Shown piece by piece: positions 41,821 to 51,228 of a DNA stretch of 64,000 bases (the stretch's first letter is position 1; every line of letters begins with the position of its first letter). The notes beneath the pieces were generated by a model that ran no database searches, had not been told where the DNA came from, and saw only the letters and a program-made list of their open reading frames with translations. The stretch is from Caecitellus pseudoparvulus. Lineage: Eukaryota > Bigyra: Bicosoecida. The DNA is taken from assembly GCA_965644315.1 (NCBI GenBank), contig CBFFRQ010000078.1:370647-434646 (forward strand), in the 5' to 3' direction. The position numbers and the translations under genes were made by a program.

Positions 41821-44800
41821 ATGGGTACGTCGCGGCAAGCGCTCTGTGCCCTGTTGCTGCTGACGTCGGCGTGCTCGCCTGTCATCACGACGGCGGCAGC
41901 GAGGCAGGGCTCCGCTGCCCTTTCGTTGGCGGTCCCCCGCCTGCTTGGTGTGTCAGGCTGCTTGATCCCGCCCACAGTGTCCGTGGGCATACACACGGCG
42001 CTTGCCTGTGCACTAATGTTGGACGGCTCAGTGCAGTGTTGGGGCACCAACTACCGGGGGAGGCTGGGTGTGCCTGGTCTTGGACCAGTTGGCAACGACA
42101 CCTCAGTGGCGTCAGCGCCTAAAATTCTCCTCCCGCTGAACACAACTGCCGTGCAGTTGTCTGTGGGTGACAGTCATGCGTGTGTCGTGCTGAGCAACGG
42201 GCGCATCTTGTGCTGGGGCTCCTTCCACCAAGGCAAGCTTGGCGGCGGGCACACGTCAAACGTAGGGGACAATGAGCACGTGAGGGATGGCGCGTACACG
42301 GCGACGGTTGGCAACCAGCTTGCAGTGCGGGTGAGCTGCAATCGCCTGCACTCCTGCGCTGTCCTGGCCAACGGCAGCGTGCAGTGCTGGGGCAACAGCG
42401 AATCGGGCAGGCTGGGTGTGGGGAACGTGTCTCACATCCCTGACACTGCGCCTGCCGATGCGCGGGGTGTCCTTGCGACGATTGGCGGGCTCGCTGCTGT
42501 AGACGTGTCCGCGGGGCGCTTTGGGGGTTGCATGGTGCTCTCCAACGGTACCTTGCAGTGCTGGGGCTCCACGGCACACGGCCGAGTTGGACTGGGCACG
42601 CCGTGGGACGGTGTGCTGGGCGACAATGAGACGATCAACGTGGCTGGATTCGTCAGCACGGTGAATGGCTCCGCGGCAGTGCAGGCGTCCATGGGAGACT
42701 ACACGACTTGTGCGTTGTTGGTGGGCGGGCACGTGCAGTGCTGGGGTGATAGCACGGCACATGGAAGTGCCATTCTCAACAACAACATCGGCAACAACCA
42801 GGAGGCTTCTGCAGGTGGAGTAGTGCCGCTGCTCACACCAGGAACCGCTGTGCAAGTGTCTGTGGGCAGTTCGCATGCCTGTGCGGTGCTGAGTACAGGG
42901 GATGTGCAGTGCTGGGGCAGCGGCAGTCGTGGTCAGTTGGGATACGGCAACACGAACGACGTTGGAATTTTCCCGGACCTGGCGACATCTGGGGGTGGCG
43001 TGCCGCGATTTGGCGGGCTGGCTGCGCTGACCGTCAGTGCCGGCACAGGAGCCACGTGCATCACACTGACGGGTGGCGCAGTGCAGTGCTGGGGCAGAAA
43101 CGAAGTGGGCCAGTTGGGCATCGGCTCCACTGACGACATTGGAGACGACGAAACGGCTTCAGACGCAGGCCTGGTGCCGCTGGTCTCTCCGACCCCGCTG
43201 CTGTGCTCGCCGACACCAAGCCCATCTCCATCAGTCACGCCATCGGGCACTCCGAGTACCCCGGGCACACCATCGGGCACACCCAGCGCCTCAAACACGC
43301 CGTCGGGCACGCCAAGCGCTTCAAACACGCCGTCGGGCACGCCAAGCGCTTCAAACACGCCGTCGGGCACGCCAAGCGCTTCAAACACGCCGTCGGGCAC
43401 GCCCTCGACGACTTCCTCGCCGACAGAAACTCCCAGCGCCACTGCGACAGCGTCTGTTTCCCCCAGTGTCACACCGTCCATCTCCCTGACGCCGACCGTG
43501 TCGCCCAGTGCGAGCCCCAGCCCAGAGCTGCCGTCTGCCACAGCTGCGCCCTCGTCGCTGCCCCCTGTGGCAAACATTGACGGGGCTCCGCCTGAGGTGC
43601 GCTTCGCCGAGATTGCCCCGGTATCACTGCCAACGCGGTATTTTTCTCTGGTGGAAGGCGGGCAGCAAGGCGACCAGGACTACAACGTGACGATCCTGGC
43701 GCGGGGCAGGTCAACGCGAGTGCGTGGGTCGGTGGCCTATGCAGGTGTTCTACCGCACGATGCGAACATGACAGGCTTGGTCGCACAAGCGGTGTCTTCT
43801 AACCTGCGGGGGGATCGCCCCAGCATTTGGTTTGTGGGCAGCAGCGTCTCCGAGCCACTGCGCTTAGATCGGTGGACGCGCCTGAACTTTCTTGTGCGTG
43901 TGCGGGGCTATGACAGCGCCCTGCGCAGTGCTGTGCGAGGGGGAGACCTGTCCAGGGTGGCGAGCCATGACGGGCTGTTTGTGTTCCGACTGCGTGTGCT
44001 CGCAACGCACGACTCGTCCCAGCACGCGGAAGTGCCCTTTGCCGTGGACGTGCGCACGTCAGGCGCTGCCGTGTCCCCAGGCAGCATCACACTGTACGCA
44101 GGAGCGGACGGCACGCTGGGAGCCCCACTCACTTCACGAGTGGAAGTGGCAGCTGCAGGGTCGCTGGGTGCTTCCTGGACGGTGCAGCAGACTGCCACGA
44201 CGCTGTGCTGGTTGAGCCTGACGTCCCCCGACGTGACGTCAGGCACTGGCACGGCGCAGCAGGGAGGTGCGACAGAAGGGGGCAGCAAGACCACTCTGCA
44301 GTTGGCTGTGGACTTGTCCCGCCTCGTGAAAGGCATCATCTCGGCTCAGGTGCAAGTGGTGCTTGGGGACCTGGGCGGTACCCGCACAGTGTCCATCCCC
44401 ATCCTGATCTTCGTCTCGCTGCTGCAGCCCTGCCCCAGCGTCTTGAGCCTGCAGTCACGAGCGCCCAGCATTCAGGTGGACGCCGTGCCAGACCAAGGCA
44501 TCGTGGAACGGCAGCGTGTCACAGGTGTGCGCCTGCGCAACCTTGGGCCTGTCACCAGCACGCTGTTTGAGGCAGTGGTCCTGCCAGAGCACGTGCCTGT
44601 GGGCATCGAAGTGGACTGCACAGATCCCAACCCCCCACCAAGCCCCCGAGAACGGTACCATGCCCTCTTGAACGGCACGGGGCTGGCACCGTGGGTGGCG
44701 CCTGCACTGCCCGTCGCGGGGGTGAATGTCGCCGGGCAGAGTGCTGCGGAGCTGGGTCTGGACATCCTTTTCAGCGCAGAGAACACCAGCGATGTCGGCG

Positions 44801-47196
44801 TGTACAAGGGCACGGTGCTGGGCTTGGCCGCCGTGGGGGATCCCCAAGACAACACGACCGTCGTGGAGTTGGTGGCCATCTTCATGCAACAGCCCCTGCA
44901 CGTCGGCCCCCTCAGCCCTGGCGCAAGCACTGTGCACCTTCTGCAAGAAGCGCTCACCCCCAACCAGAACGGCATCGTGCTGCCTGACGGCATGTTGATT
45001 GCCACTCTGGATCTGCGGGATGCGGTCGGGCACAGGGTACCGCTGGAGGGCAACTTCGTCACCGCTAGCACGCAAGTCGTTGGCGGGACTGGTCTGATAT
45101 CTTCGTGCTTCAACAATGCCTCTGCAGTGGACCCCCTCACTGCCCGCGTGCGAGTCGTGACAGCTGAAGAGACGGGCTTGCCGGAAGACACTGCTGGGGT
45201 GGTCCTGCCAGTGCAGCTGCTGGATGTGGTTGCCAACGCGACCCGCCTGCAAGTTGAAGTTCGAGCTCGCGGTGAAGTGCTGGCCAACGTGCCATTACAG
45301 GCGCGTGCTGCCCCATGTGATGGCAGAGGTGCTCGCCTGGCCACCTGCGGCTTGCAGTGTGTCTGTGCGCCTGGCTTTGGTGCCGTGCTGGAGGGCAGCC
45401 GTGTGGGCTGCGAAAAGTGCCCCTTTGGCACGTTCAGCCCCAGGGAGTCCGGCGAGGAGTTGGCGCAAGCCTGCTTGCCGTGTGGCGAAGGTACCCTTGC
45501 GGCCCAAGGCAGCGCCCAGTGCGTGCCGTGCCCCCTCGGCACCGAGTGTGCCAAACAGCGAGTGGTTGTTCTGCCAGGGTACGGCTTCAGCGTGCCACCC
45601 ACTGCAGACACACTGAATGACACGACAGCTTTGCAGGCTGTACTGGAAAGCGTCACGCTGTGCCCGTACCCGCTCGTGTGTGAAGCCCCGGCCCAGGAAG
45701 GCTCTGGGCCCACTGCTGCACTCACCGACACCTCTTGCAGGCACCCGCATGCGGGGCATCTGTGTGGGCAGTGCGTGGAGGGATTCACGTACAGCAGCGT
45801 GCCAGGTGGGGCCACCATGCAATGTGTTGCCTGTGGCGACAACCCTGCGGCTATTGTCGGCACTGTGATTGCGATTGGCATGCTGGCGCTGCTGGCCCAA
45901 GTGTGGCTGTGGGTCACCTTCACGCAGCAGAACGCCAAGTCCCAGCACACCCACACACGTCTGCTCGCGCTGGTCATCATCTTGCTGCACCTGCAGTGGT
46001 CCTCCTTGATCTCCACGTACCGCCAGACAACGCCTGAAACGGAGGCCATCTCAGCCCTCGCACCCGCTGCCTCCATTCTGCCCATGCACACGTGGTACAT
46101 GGCGTGCTTCCTTGGCCCCCAAGCGCTGCTGAAGGGCTTCGCCCTCTCGGCAGCCATGCCACTTGTCGTGTCACTCCTGACCGCAGCCATTGCCGGTGTG
46201 TTCTCACTGTTCTCCAACATTCGCCATCGCATCAGCTCCGTCATCCTCCCCGCAGTGGCCATGGCCCTGTGTCAAACCATCCCCCACTCCCTGCAACTCA
46301 TGCTCAGCAGCGGCCTCATCGTGCAAGCTGGCCCAGAGGAAGCTGTGCTCGCAGCGGACTTTGCCACCAAAGCCGGCAGTGCGGACCACATTCTCTTGCT
46401 GGCAGTTGGAGTCCTCGTCTCCATCGCGTGGTGCGCGCTGGTCGTAGCGTTGCTCTGGCTGCCGCTGTGCCGGCCGCCCGCTGCTCGAGACGGCAACTTG
46501 CGTGCCACTGCAGAGGCAGTAGCCACAGGGCTGGCGCAACCTGTCGCCTGGTTTGCCGCCGTCTGGCTCGGGAGCAGCGTGCTCCTGGCCCTTGTTGCCG
46601 CCATGTCCACGCCTCCCATCGGGCGCGCCTTCGCAGCAGGGTGCGTCGCCACCGCCTCTGCCATGCTGCACCTGTACGCCCTCCCCTACGCACTGTCAGT
46701 GCCAGGGCAAGTGTTCTCTGGCTCCGCCCACATGTCTGCATTGTGGGTCACTGGCGCCCTCACACATTGCGGCAGCGCAGTGCAAGCCTGGTTCTCGTAC
46801 GCCCTCCAGGCCTGGGAAGCGGGGCTGTTCTTCTCAGGCGCAGGCTCTGCAAACCCCTTCTTTGTTCCCATTCAAACAGCGCTGCCCCCAGTACAGACCC
46901 TCTGCTACTTTGCCATCAACGCTGGCTTCTGGCTTCCAGCGGGCGCCGCAATCCTGACGCTGCTGTACCCGGAGTGGACTAGCCACCTCCCGGACGACGC
47001 CTTCTTTTTGTGCAACTGCGCACGGGGCTTCGGCGGGGCATCAAATCGTGGAGAGAGCACCATGGGAGGCTGGAACAAGAGCCTGCGGCACATCTCCGTC
47101 GGATCCAAGGAGCCTGACGTCGCTGAAATTCTGAACTCCAGACGCCGCAGGTCCCTGCGCATGCAAGCAAACCCCATGCAAGCGAGGAAGAAGTAA
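41821..47196 (+). CDS. Cell-surface protein: RCC1-like seven-blade propeller, Thr/Pro/Ser stalk, Cys-rich module and polytopic membrane domain
   Basis: 1791 residues, one exon. Residues 1-27 form a signal peptide. Seven RCC1-type repeats follow to about residue 450, each with a (V/L/I)xCWG strand and a Gly-rich turn (VQCWGTNYRGRLGV, ILCWGSFHQGKLGG, VQCWGNSESGRLGV and four more), enough for a complete seven-bladed propeller. Residues about 462-575 are a Ser/Thr/Pro stalk that is probably O-glycosylated. A large beta-rich ectodomain continues to about 1160. Then a Cys-rich EGF/GCC2_GCC3-like module (CEKCPFGTFSPRESG, CLPCGEGTLAAQG, CVPCPLGTEC). From about residue 1342 there are eight or nine hydrophobic helices, ending in a basic cytosolic tail. 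The build resembles large multi-helix surface receptors of algae and oomycetes, but ligand and signalling route are unknown. Confidence 0.78.
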   Translation: MGTSRQALCALLLLTSACSPVITTAAARQGSAALSLAVPRLLGVSGCLIPPTVSVGIHTALACALMLDGSVQCWGTNYRGRLGVPGLGPVGNDTSVASAPKILLPLNTTAVQLSVGDSHACVVLSNGRILCWGSFHQGKLGGGHTSNVGDNEHVRDGAYTATVGNQLAVRVSCNRLHSCAVLANGSVQCWGNSESGRLGVGNVSHIPDTAPADARGVLATIGGLAAVDVSAGRFGGCMVLSNGTLQCWGSTAHGRVGLGTPWDGVLGDNETINVAGFVSTVNGSAAVQASMGDYTTCALLVGGHVQCWGDSTAHGSAILNNNIGNNQEASAGGVVPLLTPGTAVQVSVGSSHACAVLSTGDVQCWGSGSRGQLGYGNTNDVGIFPDLATSGGGVPRFGGLAALTVSAGTGATCITLTGGAVQCWGRNEVGQLGIGSTDDIGDDETASDAGLVPLVSPTPLLCSPTPSPSPSVTPSGTPSTPGTPSGTPSASNTPSGTPSASNTPSGTPSASNTPSGTPSASNTPSGTPSTTSSPTETPSATATASVSPSVTPSISLTPTVSPSASPSPELPSATAAPSSLPPVANIDGAPPEVRFAEIAPVSLPTRYFSLVEGGQQGDQDYNVTILARGRSTRVRGSVAYAGVLPHDANMTGLVAQAVSSNLRGDRPSIWFVGSSVSEPLRLDRWTRLNFLVRVRGYDSALRSAVRGGDLSRVASHDGLFVFRLRVLATHDSSQHAEVPFAVDVRTSGAAVSPGSITLYAGADGTLGAPLTSRVEVAAAGSLGASWTVQQTATTLCWLSLTSPDVTSGTGTAQQGGATEGGSKTTLQLAVDLSRLVKGIISAQVQVVLGDLGGTRTVSIPILIFVSLLQPCPSVLSLQSRAPSIQVDAVPDQGIVERQRVTGVRLRNLGPVTSTLFEAVVLPEHVPVGIEVDCTDPNPPPSPRERYHALLNGTGLAPWVAPALPVAGVNVAGQSAAELGLDILFSAENTSDVGVYKGTVLGLAAVGDPQDNTTVVELVAIFMQQPLHVGPLSPGASTVHLLQEALTPNQNGIVLPDGMLIATLDLRDAVGHRVPLEGNFVTASTQVVGGTGLISSCFNNASAVDPLTARVRVVTAEETGLPEDTAGVVLPVQLLDVVANATRLQVEVRARGEVLANVPLQARAAPCDGRGARLATCGLQCVCAPGFGAVLEGSRVGCEKCPFGTFSPRESGEELAQACLPCGEGTLAAQGSAQCVPCPLGTECAKQRVVVLPGYGFSVPPTADTLNDTTALQAVLESVTLCPYPLVCEAPAQEGSGPTAALTDTSCRHPHAGHLCGQCVEGFTYSSVPGGATMQCVACGDNPAAIVGTVIAIGMLALLAQVWLWVTFTQQNAKSQHTHTRLLALVIILLHLQWSSLISTYRQTTPETEAISALAPAASILPMHTWYMACFLGPQALLKGFALSAAMPLVVSLLTAAIAGVFSLFSNIRHRISSVILPAVAMALCQTIPHSLQLMLSSGLIVQAGPEEAVLAADFATKAGSADHILLLAVGVLVSIAWCALVVALLWLPLCRPPAARDGNLRATAEAVATGLAQPVAWFAAVWLGSSVLLALVAAMSTPPIGRAFAAGCVATASAMLHLYALPYALSVPGQVFSGSAHMSALWVTGALTHCGSAVQAWFSYALQAWEAGLFFSGAGSANPFFVPIQTALPPVQTLCYFAINAGFWLPAGAAILTLLYPEWTSHLPDDAFFLCNCARGFGGASNRGESTMGGWNKSLRHISVGSKEPDVAEILNSRRRRSLRMQANPMQARKK
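43291..43403 (+). repeat. 30-bp perfect minisatellite within the stalk of the RCC1-receptor gene
   Basis: Three identical 30-bp units (43291-43320, 43321-43350, 43351-43380) and a 23-bp partial fourth. A diverged copy precedes them at 43261-43290. Each unit encodes the ten residues SNTPSGTPSA, so copy-number change keeps the frame and alters stalk length by ten residues. Confidence 0.95.
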
Positions 47197-47634
47197 AGTG
47201 TCCCGGAGCGGAGAGTGCCCTGTTGTGTGTGCTCTGGCCGGGCGCTCGCCTGGTTGGTCTGCTGCGGCGTGGCGGCGAGGCCGTCCGAATCCCTCTTCCT
47301 CAATTCACTCGTCATTCAGCCGCCTGCGCCCGAATCAAGCGCAACAACTCATTGATTTGTCTGGCTGCGATTGCAGCATTTGTGGCGCGGTTTGGAAAGT
47401 GAGGTGCTTGGGGGGGGAAGCTGAATCTGGTCGAGCGTGTGTACATCGTTTTTCACCTCAATTCAGAGTCACTTCTTGGGAAGTGCGTACTTGTTTGCTA
47501 CTTGGTCGAGTGCATGCCAGAAGGATTCAGAAACGCGGAGTGGCCAACTTCCATCACACCACTTCCCTCCCAGCCCTTGCAGCATACCTTCCCTTGTTCT
47601 TGCTCCTTTGTATCCTCCGCTAGCTCTAGCAGCC
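47197..47634. other. Intergenic region upstream of the nuclease gene
   Basis: 438 bp with visibly lower GC than the preceding gene; marks the start of the lower-GC block. The nuclease frame is open upstream from 47437 but without homology before the ATG at 47635. Confidence 0.4.
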
Positions 47635-50523
47635 ATGGGCGTCAAACTCCTGTGGACATATGTCCAGACTAACTTGTACAGCAAGCGACGTCAGCAGCCC
47701 ATTCCGGGTCGCCGGCTTGCCATTGACGCGTACTCGTTCATTCTTCATGTGAATGAGCTGTACATGAAGCGAGTTTTCAACCATGACATGCCTGGGGCGT
47801 GGGGTGGGGAGCTGCATTCGTTTGAGCAAGTGCTTGAGCTAGTGATCGCGTGGGGATTCGGACGCGCCGAGCAGCTGGTGTTCGTCCTGGACGGAAGAGC
47901 TCATGATTTTATCGTCGCAGCAGACTTGAAGGCAGACGAGGATGCACACCGTCGCATGCGGCGCATGAAGAAGCAAGCAATGCTGAGGGCCTTTTGCTCG
48001 AGAAGTCCGGCAGAGCGCAAGTGTTGCATGAGCCGAGGTTGCGAAGTCACGGGCGACCTAATCTTGGACGTTGGTATCGCTGTCTTGGAGAAACTCAGCC
48101 ACACACCACTTGAGGGCTGCGATGCACGGGTGCACGTCATTCACGCAGCAGGTGAAGCTGACGATCTCCTCTCGGCACTGGTGGTGCAAGGCGTGTGCCA
48201 GGGAGTGGTTAGCAGCGACACCGACTTTCTCACAGTAGCTGGTTGCACTTGGCACCCACTACAGTGGTGCGGGATTCTCCGTATTCTCGTCAAGAACGCC
48301 GTCGACGAGCTTCAACGTCCCAATGGTCTCGTCAAGCGAGCGAAGGTGAGGTTGGAACTTCCAACCTTAGTGCCTTCTGATCTAGGACGTAAGCTGCGCC
48401 TGCACGAAGACTTTCTGGGGTTGCTTGGTGCATTTACAGGCAATGACTACACCAAGCACCGAGTCGTGGATGCCGGCTGTCGAGCTTGGCTGGGCCTCCC
48501 GGCCCTGACTTCAGGCAAGCCTTCGACACCGACCAAGTCCCTTGTAGCCTCTGCTGCAAGCAATCTAATCTTTTGGCTCAACCAAGCAAAAGTTCGTCCT
48601 AGTGTAGGCTGTGGCAGAGACCCGCGGGGTGCTTGGGGCAGAATCTGTGCCTTGCTGGAGAGGGTAGAAATCGGGAAGCTGGACCAACGATTCATCGACG
48701 GCGTGACACACACTCTTGCTGTGAATCGCCTTGATATTTGTCAGTGGATGGAAGTATCTGAAAGGGTGTTTGAGTCTTGCAATGTCCAAGACCTTGTCGC
48801 GGGTGGGGAGCGGTGTGAGCAAATGGCTCGTGCCATGGCCCAGGACCTGGCAGGTCTTTCGACGCGGACAGGCGTTCAAGAACAGTACGCTTCTGGACAA
48901 ATCCTCATGTGGCTGCACAAGCTCCGCTTAGGCAGAATGGTACGAGTCGTCGCATCTGGCAAAGCTTGGGCTGGTACTTCGGATGGGCTGTCGTGGGTGG
49001 CAAGGGAGTCTCCATCGCCATCTCTGCGGGATCTGGACTTCACGGCAGATGATTTGCAATACCTTGACGATAGCACCGACATGAAGTGGGCTGTCCGGCA
49101 GGCAGCTGCATGGGAAACTAGCTTGCCGCTGGCCACGCTGGTCGCAGCACCCTTGATTGCGTCGTGCACTGGATCACTCGGCCGCAGTGCTTTCTGCATA
49201 GGATGCATCATGCTGCATGGCCATACTCCCTTTTACAAGGAAGCCTTTGAGTCGCGGGCCACTGCTCCTCCAGTGCCCACGGTGGGCGATAGCATCAGCG
49301 AACCCACTCCGCACCAAGGGGAACCGGCAACTGCCGCTGCGCCAGCCGGCAATGACGTCACATGCGCATACTTCTTGTTCCGGGGTGTGAATGTCGTTGG
49401 CGATCTTGAGACGCCAGAGCCCGAGCTGTGCAGAAGCGTTGATCCCCAAGACGCTGCTGCCATCCAAGCGTCTCTGCAGGAAACACGCATCCCTAACTTT
49501 GCACACTTCGATGGGTCTCGCGAGGAGCGCCTCAAGACTTGGCTGCGTCTCATTAGCGTGACAACCAGTCCTGCCGCCAACTCTGCCGCAGGCGAGACAT
49601 GGAGTTGGCCTGTCAGTCCCATCAGCGTCTCGCAGTCCAAGAGTGTGGAGCACCAGGAGATTCTCGATAGAGCCATGCAGGTGGGGGAGGTTGAGACGCT
49701 TCTGGCCCCAGACGATAGCGAACTGCCGATGCTTGACCGCATGTTCATGGAGGCCATGCAAGACTCCCCTCCAGACCATGCACGGTCTGCCACGCCCATC
49801 GTCGGCGCACTGGCCCTGCGGCACCTCATGGGCCTGCAGCTCATGTGGGCACGCAACACGGGAGCACATGATACAGTGGGGGCTGACACCGGCCTGGCGA
49901 TGCCGGCACCTGTCTTGCTGACGCCAGTGCAGGTGGATGCGATGTTGTTGATGCTGGTGTCACTGGAGTTGGGATGTCCGAGCGGTTTGGCGTTGGACCG
50001 TGCTTCAGTGCCTCGGTATGAGCACGTGGAGATGGTGAAGTGCTACCAGAATGTGGTGGACGAGTTCATGAACGCCGGCGTGATGTGCGGTCTTGGGGGC
50101 AGTGCGAGTCCGGCACCTGAGTCTGTGCGTTGGCCGATGACGGGTGGTGAGGGCGGTGCGGCAGTTGCGGGAGCAGGCGTGGGGGTAGCAGGCGGCGCAG
50201 TGGCGGGTGGTGTGGGGGAGGCCGGGGCGCTGCCGATGGTGTGGTTGGGTGGTGTGTACGATGGCCGCACGCTGTACAGCCTGTTGGATGCGGTGGAGCG
50301 TGAGGCGTGCCAGCGTGAGGGGTGTGGGCTGCATCCCGCGGTGGTGGCAGGTCGTGAGGCACTGCCTGAGGCGGGTCGTGCGTACTTTGACGCGCTGCGT
50401 GAGGGTGTGTTGGGGGATGTGTTGGGGTATTGGGGTGAGGGAGGTGAGCCGGCTCGCGCGGAGGGGGGTGCGTTCCCGGCGGGGGTGATGGAGTATGAGG
50501 CAGGGCTTAAGTATTGGATTTGA
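47635..50523 (+). CDS. Asteroid/XPG-FEN1-like PIN-domain nuclease
   Basis: 962 residues from the ATG at 47635, chosen because MGVKLLWTYV matches the obligatory N-terminus of FEN1/XPG-type nucleases (MGVxGLWxxV); the open frame before it has no similarity. Further landmarks: AIDAYSFILHVNELY, VFVLDGRAHDF, AGEADDLLSAL with the acidic pair, VVSSDTDFLTVAG (SxDxDF) and LLGAFTGNDYTKH, the H2TH-like GNDY. The first catalytic Asp and the EAD and DxD acidic residues are present, so it may be active. Overall it is closest to Asteroid homologues (ASTE1), structure-specific nucleases implicated in DNA repair. The central 500 residues are unrecognised. The last 150 residues follow a Gly/Ala/Val-rich linker (AVAGAGVGVAGGAVAGG) and have strikingly different base composition. 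Codon use is less GC-biased than in upstream genes. Confidence 0.75.
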   Translation: MGVKLLWTYVQTNLYSKRRQQPIPGRRLAIDAYSFILHVNELYMKRVFNHDMPGAWGGELHSFEQVLELVIAWGFGRAEQLVFVLDGRAHDFIVAADLKADEDAHRRMRRMKKQAMLRAFCSRSPAERKCCMSRGCEVTGDLILDVGIAVLEKLSHTPLEGCDARVHVIHAAGEADDLLSALVVQGVCQGVVSSDTDFLTVAGCTWHPLQWCGILRILVKNAVDELQRPNGLVKRAKVRLELPTLVPSDLGRKLRLHEDFLGLLGAFTGNDYTKHRVVDAGCRAWLGLPALTSGKPSTPTKSLVASAASNLIFWLNQAKVRPSVGCGRDPRGAWGRICALLERVEIGKLDQRFIDGVTHTLAVNRLDICQWMEVSERVFESCNVQDLVAGGERCEQMARAMAQDLAGLSTRTGVQEQYASGQILMWLHKLRLGRMVRVVASGKAWAGTSDGLSWVARESPSPSLRDLDFTADDLQYLDDSTDMKWAVRQAAAWETSLPLATLVAAPLIASCTGSLGRSAFCIGCIMLHGHTPFYKEAFESRATAPPVPTVGDSISEPTPHQGEPATAAAPAGNDVTCAYFLFRGVNVVGDLETPEPELCRSVDPQDAAAIQASLQETRIPNFAHFDGSREERLKTWLRLISVTTSPAANSAAGETWSWPVSPISVSQSKSVEHQEILDRAMQVGEVETLLAPDDSELPMLDRMFMEAMQDSPPDHARSATPIVGALALRHLMGLQLMWARNTGAHDTVGADTGLAMPAPVLLTPVQVDAMLLMLVSLELGCPSGLALDRASVPRYEHVEMVKCYQNVVDEFMNAGVMCGLGGSASPAPESVRWPMTGGEGGAAVAGAGVGVAGGAVAGGVGEAGALPMVWLGGVYDGRTLYSLLDAVEREACQREGCGLHPAVVAGREALPEAGRAYFDALREGVLGDVLGYWGEGGEPARAEGGAFPAGVMEYEAGLKYWI

Positions 50524-51228
50524 GCCATGTTTGCAATGCATTTGACGCCGTGATTGGCAGCAATCGCTGGGGAAGTATGCTCCCCCCCCCCTTTTTCCTG
50601 GAGTGCAGGCTGCCTTGCCGGACAGGGCACGCAGGAGTCAGAATGGCATGGCTGAAGCAGAATGCTTCGATTCTGTGTGCAGTTGCCTTCGTGGTGGTTT
50701 GGTTGGTCACTCCAGGCGTGCAGCCAAGCAGGCAACTCGTGTGCAACTCTCCCGGGTACTGCGGAACTTCGCACGGCTATCTCGGCACGATAGGATCTGA
50801 AGGCCGGCAGACGTACTGTACATCATAGTATGCGATAAACCGGCGGGGTTTGACTGCCAGAACACGCGCCTCAAGTGTGAATCAGTGTTGGCCTGTCGGA
50901 TCGCAAACGACGATGCCCATCGATTTCCGCAAGGACCTTTGTCAAACGGAGAAGTCATCTCAGGTGCCTGTCTGTGGCGTTACATGAGACTGAACGATAT
51001 ATAGGTGGTTTTGCGTTGAATCTTGTGTTGCTTCGTTGAGTAGGCGCTCGTTTGCTGGCACAAGTGGGCTTGTCCCAGTTACCGCCAGCACTTGTGACAA
51101 GAACCAGCAATGGCAGTGCAACTTCAAAACTTGACTTCCTCCGATTCGCACTGACCCCAAAGCAAGGTTGGACCCTTGTACACGTTCAGTCAACTTACTT
51201 TGCCAGCGGCTACCGGTTTGCAGCCAAC
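50524..51228. promoter_or_regulatory. Intergenic region upstream of the ankyrin-type gene
   Basis: 705 bp. Contains a ten-C run followed by T residues at 50581-50596 and GATTTCCGCA at 50922-50931. A short plus-strand frame around 50603-50800 has no recognisable content. Confidence 0.35.
50922..50931 (+). promoter_or_regulatory. GATTTCCGCA motif upstream of the ankyrin-type gene
   Basis: Same ten bases as at 8468-8477, about 300 bp before the ATG at 51229. Confidence 0.3.

Noticed and set aside
44472-46262. 596-codon open frame on the minus strand opposite the RCC1-receptor gene
   Set aside because: Antisense shadow. GC-rich third positions suppress stop codons on the opposite strand, and the translation is Thr/Ser/Arg-rich noise, while the plus strand encodes clear domains.
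51052-51228. Upstream extension of the ankyrin-type frame
   Set aside because: It starts with TTG, and the sequence before the ATG at 51229 shows no repeat or domain.
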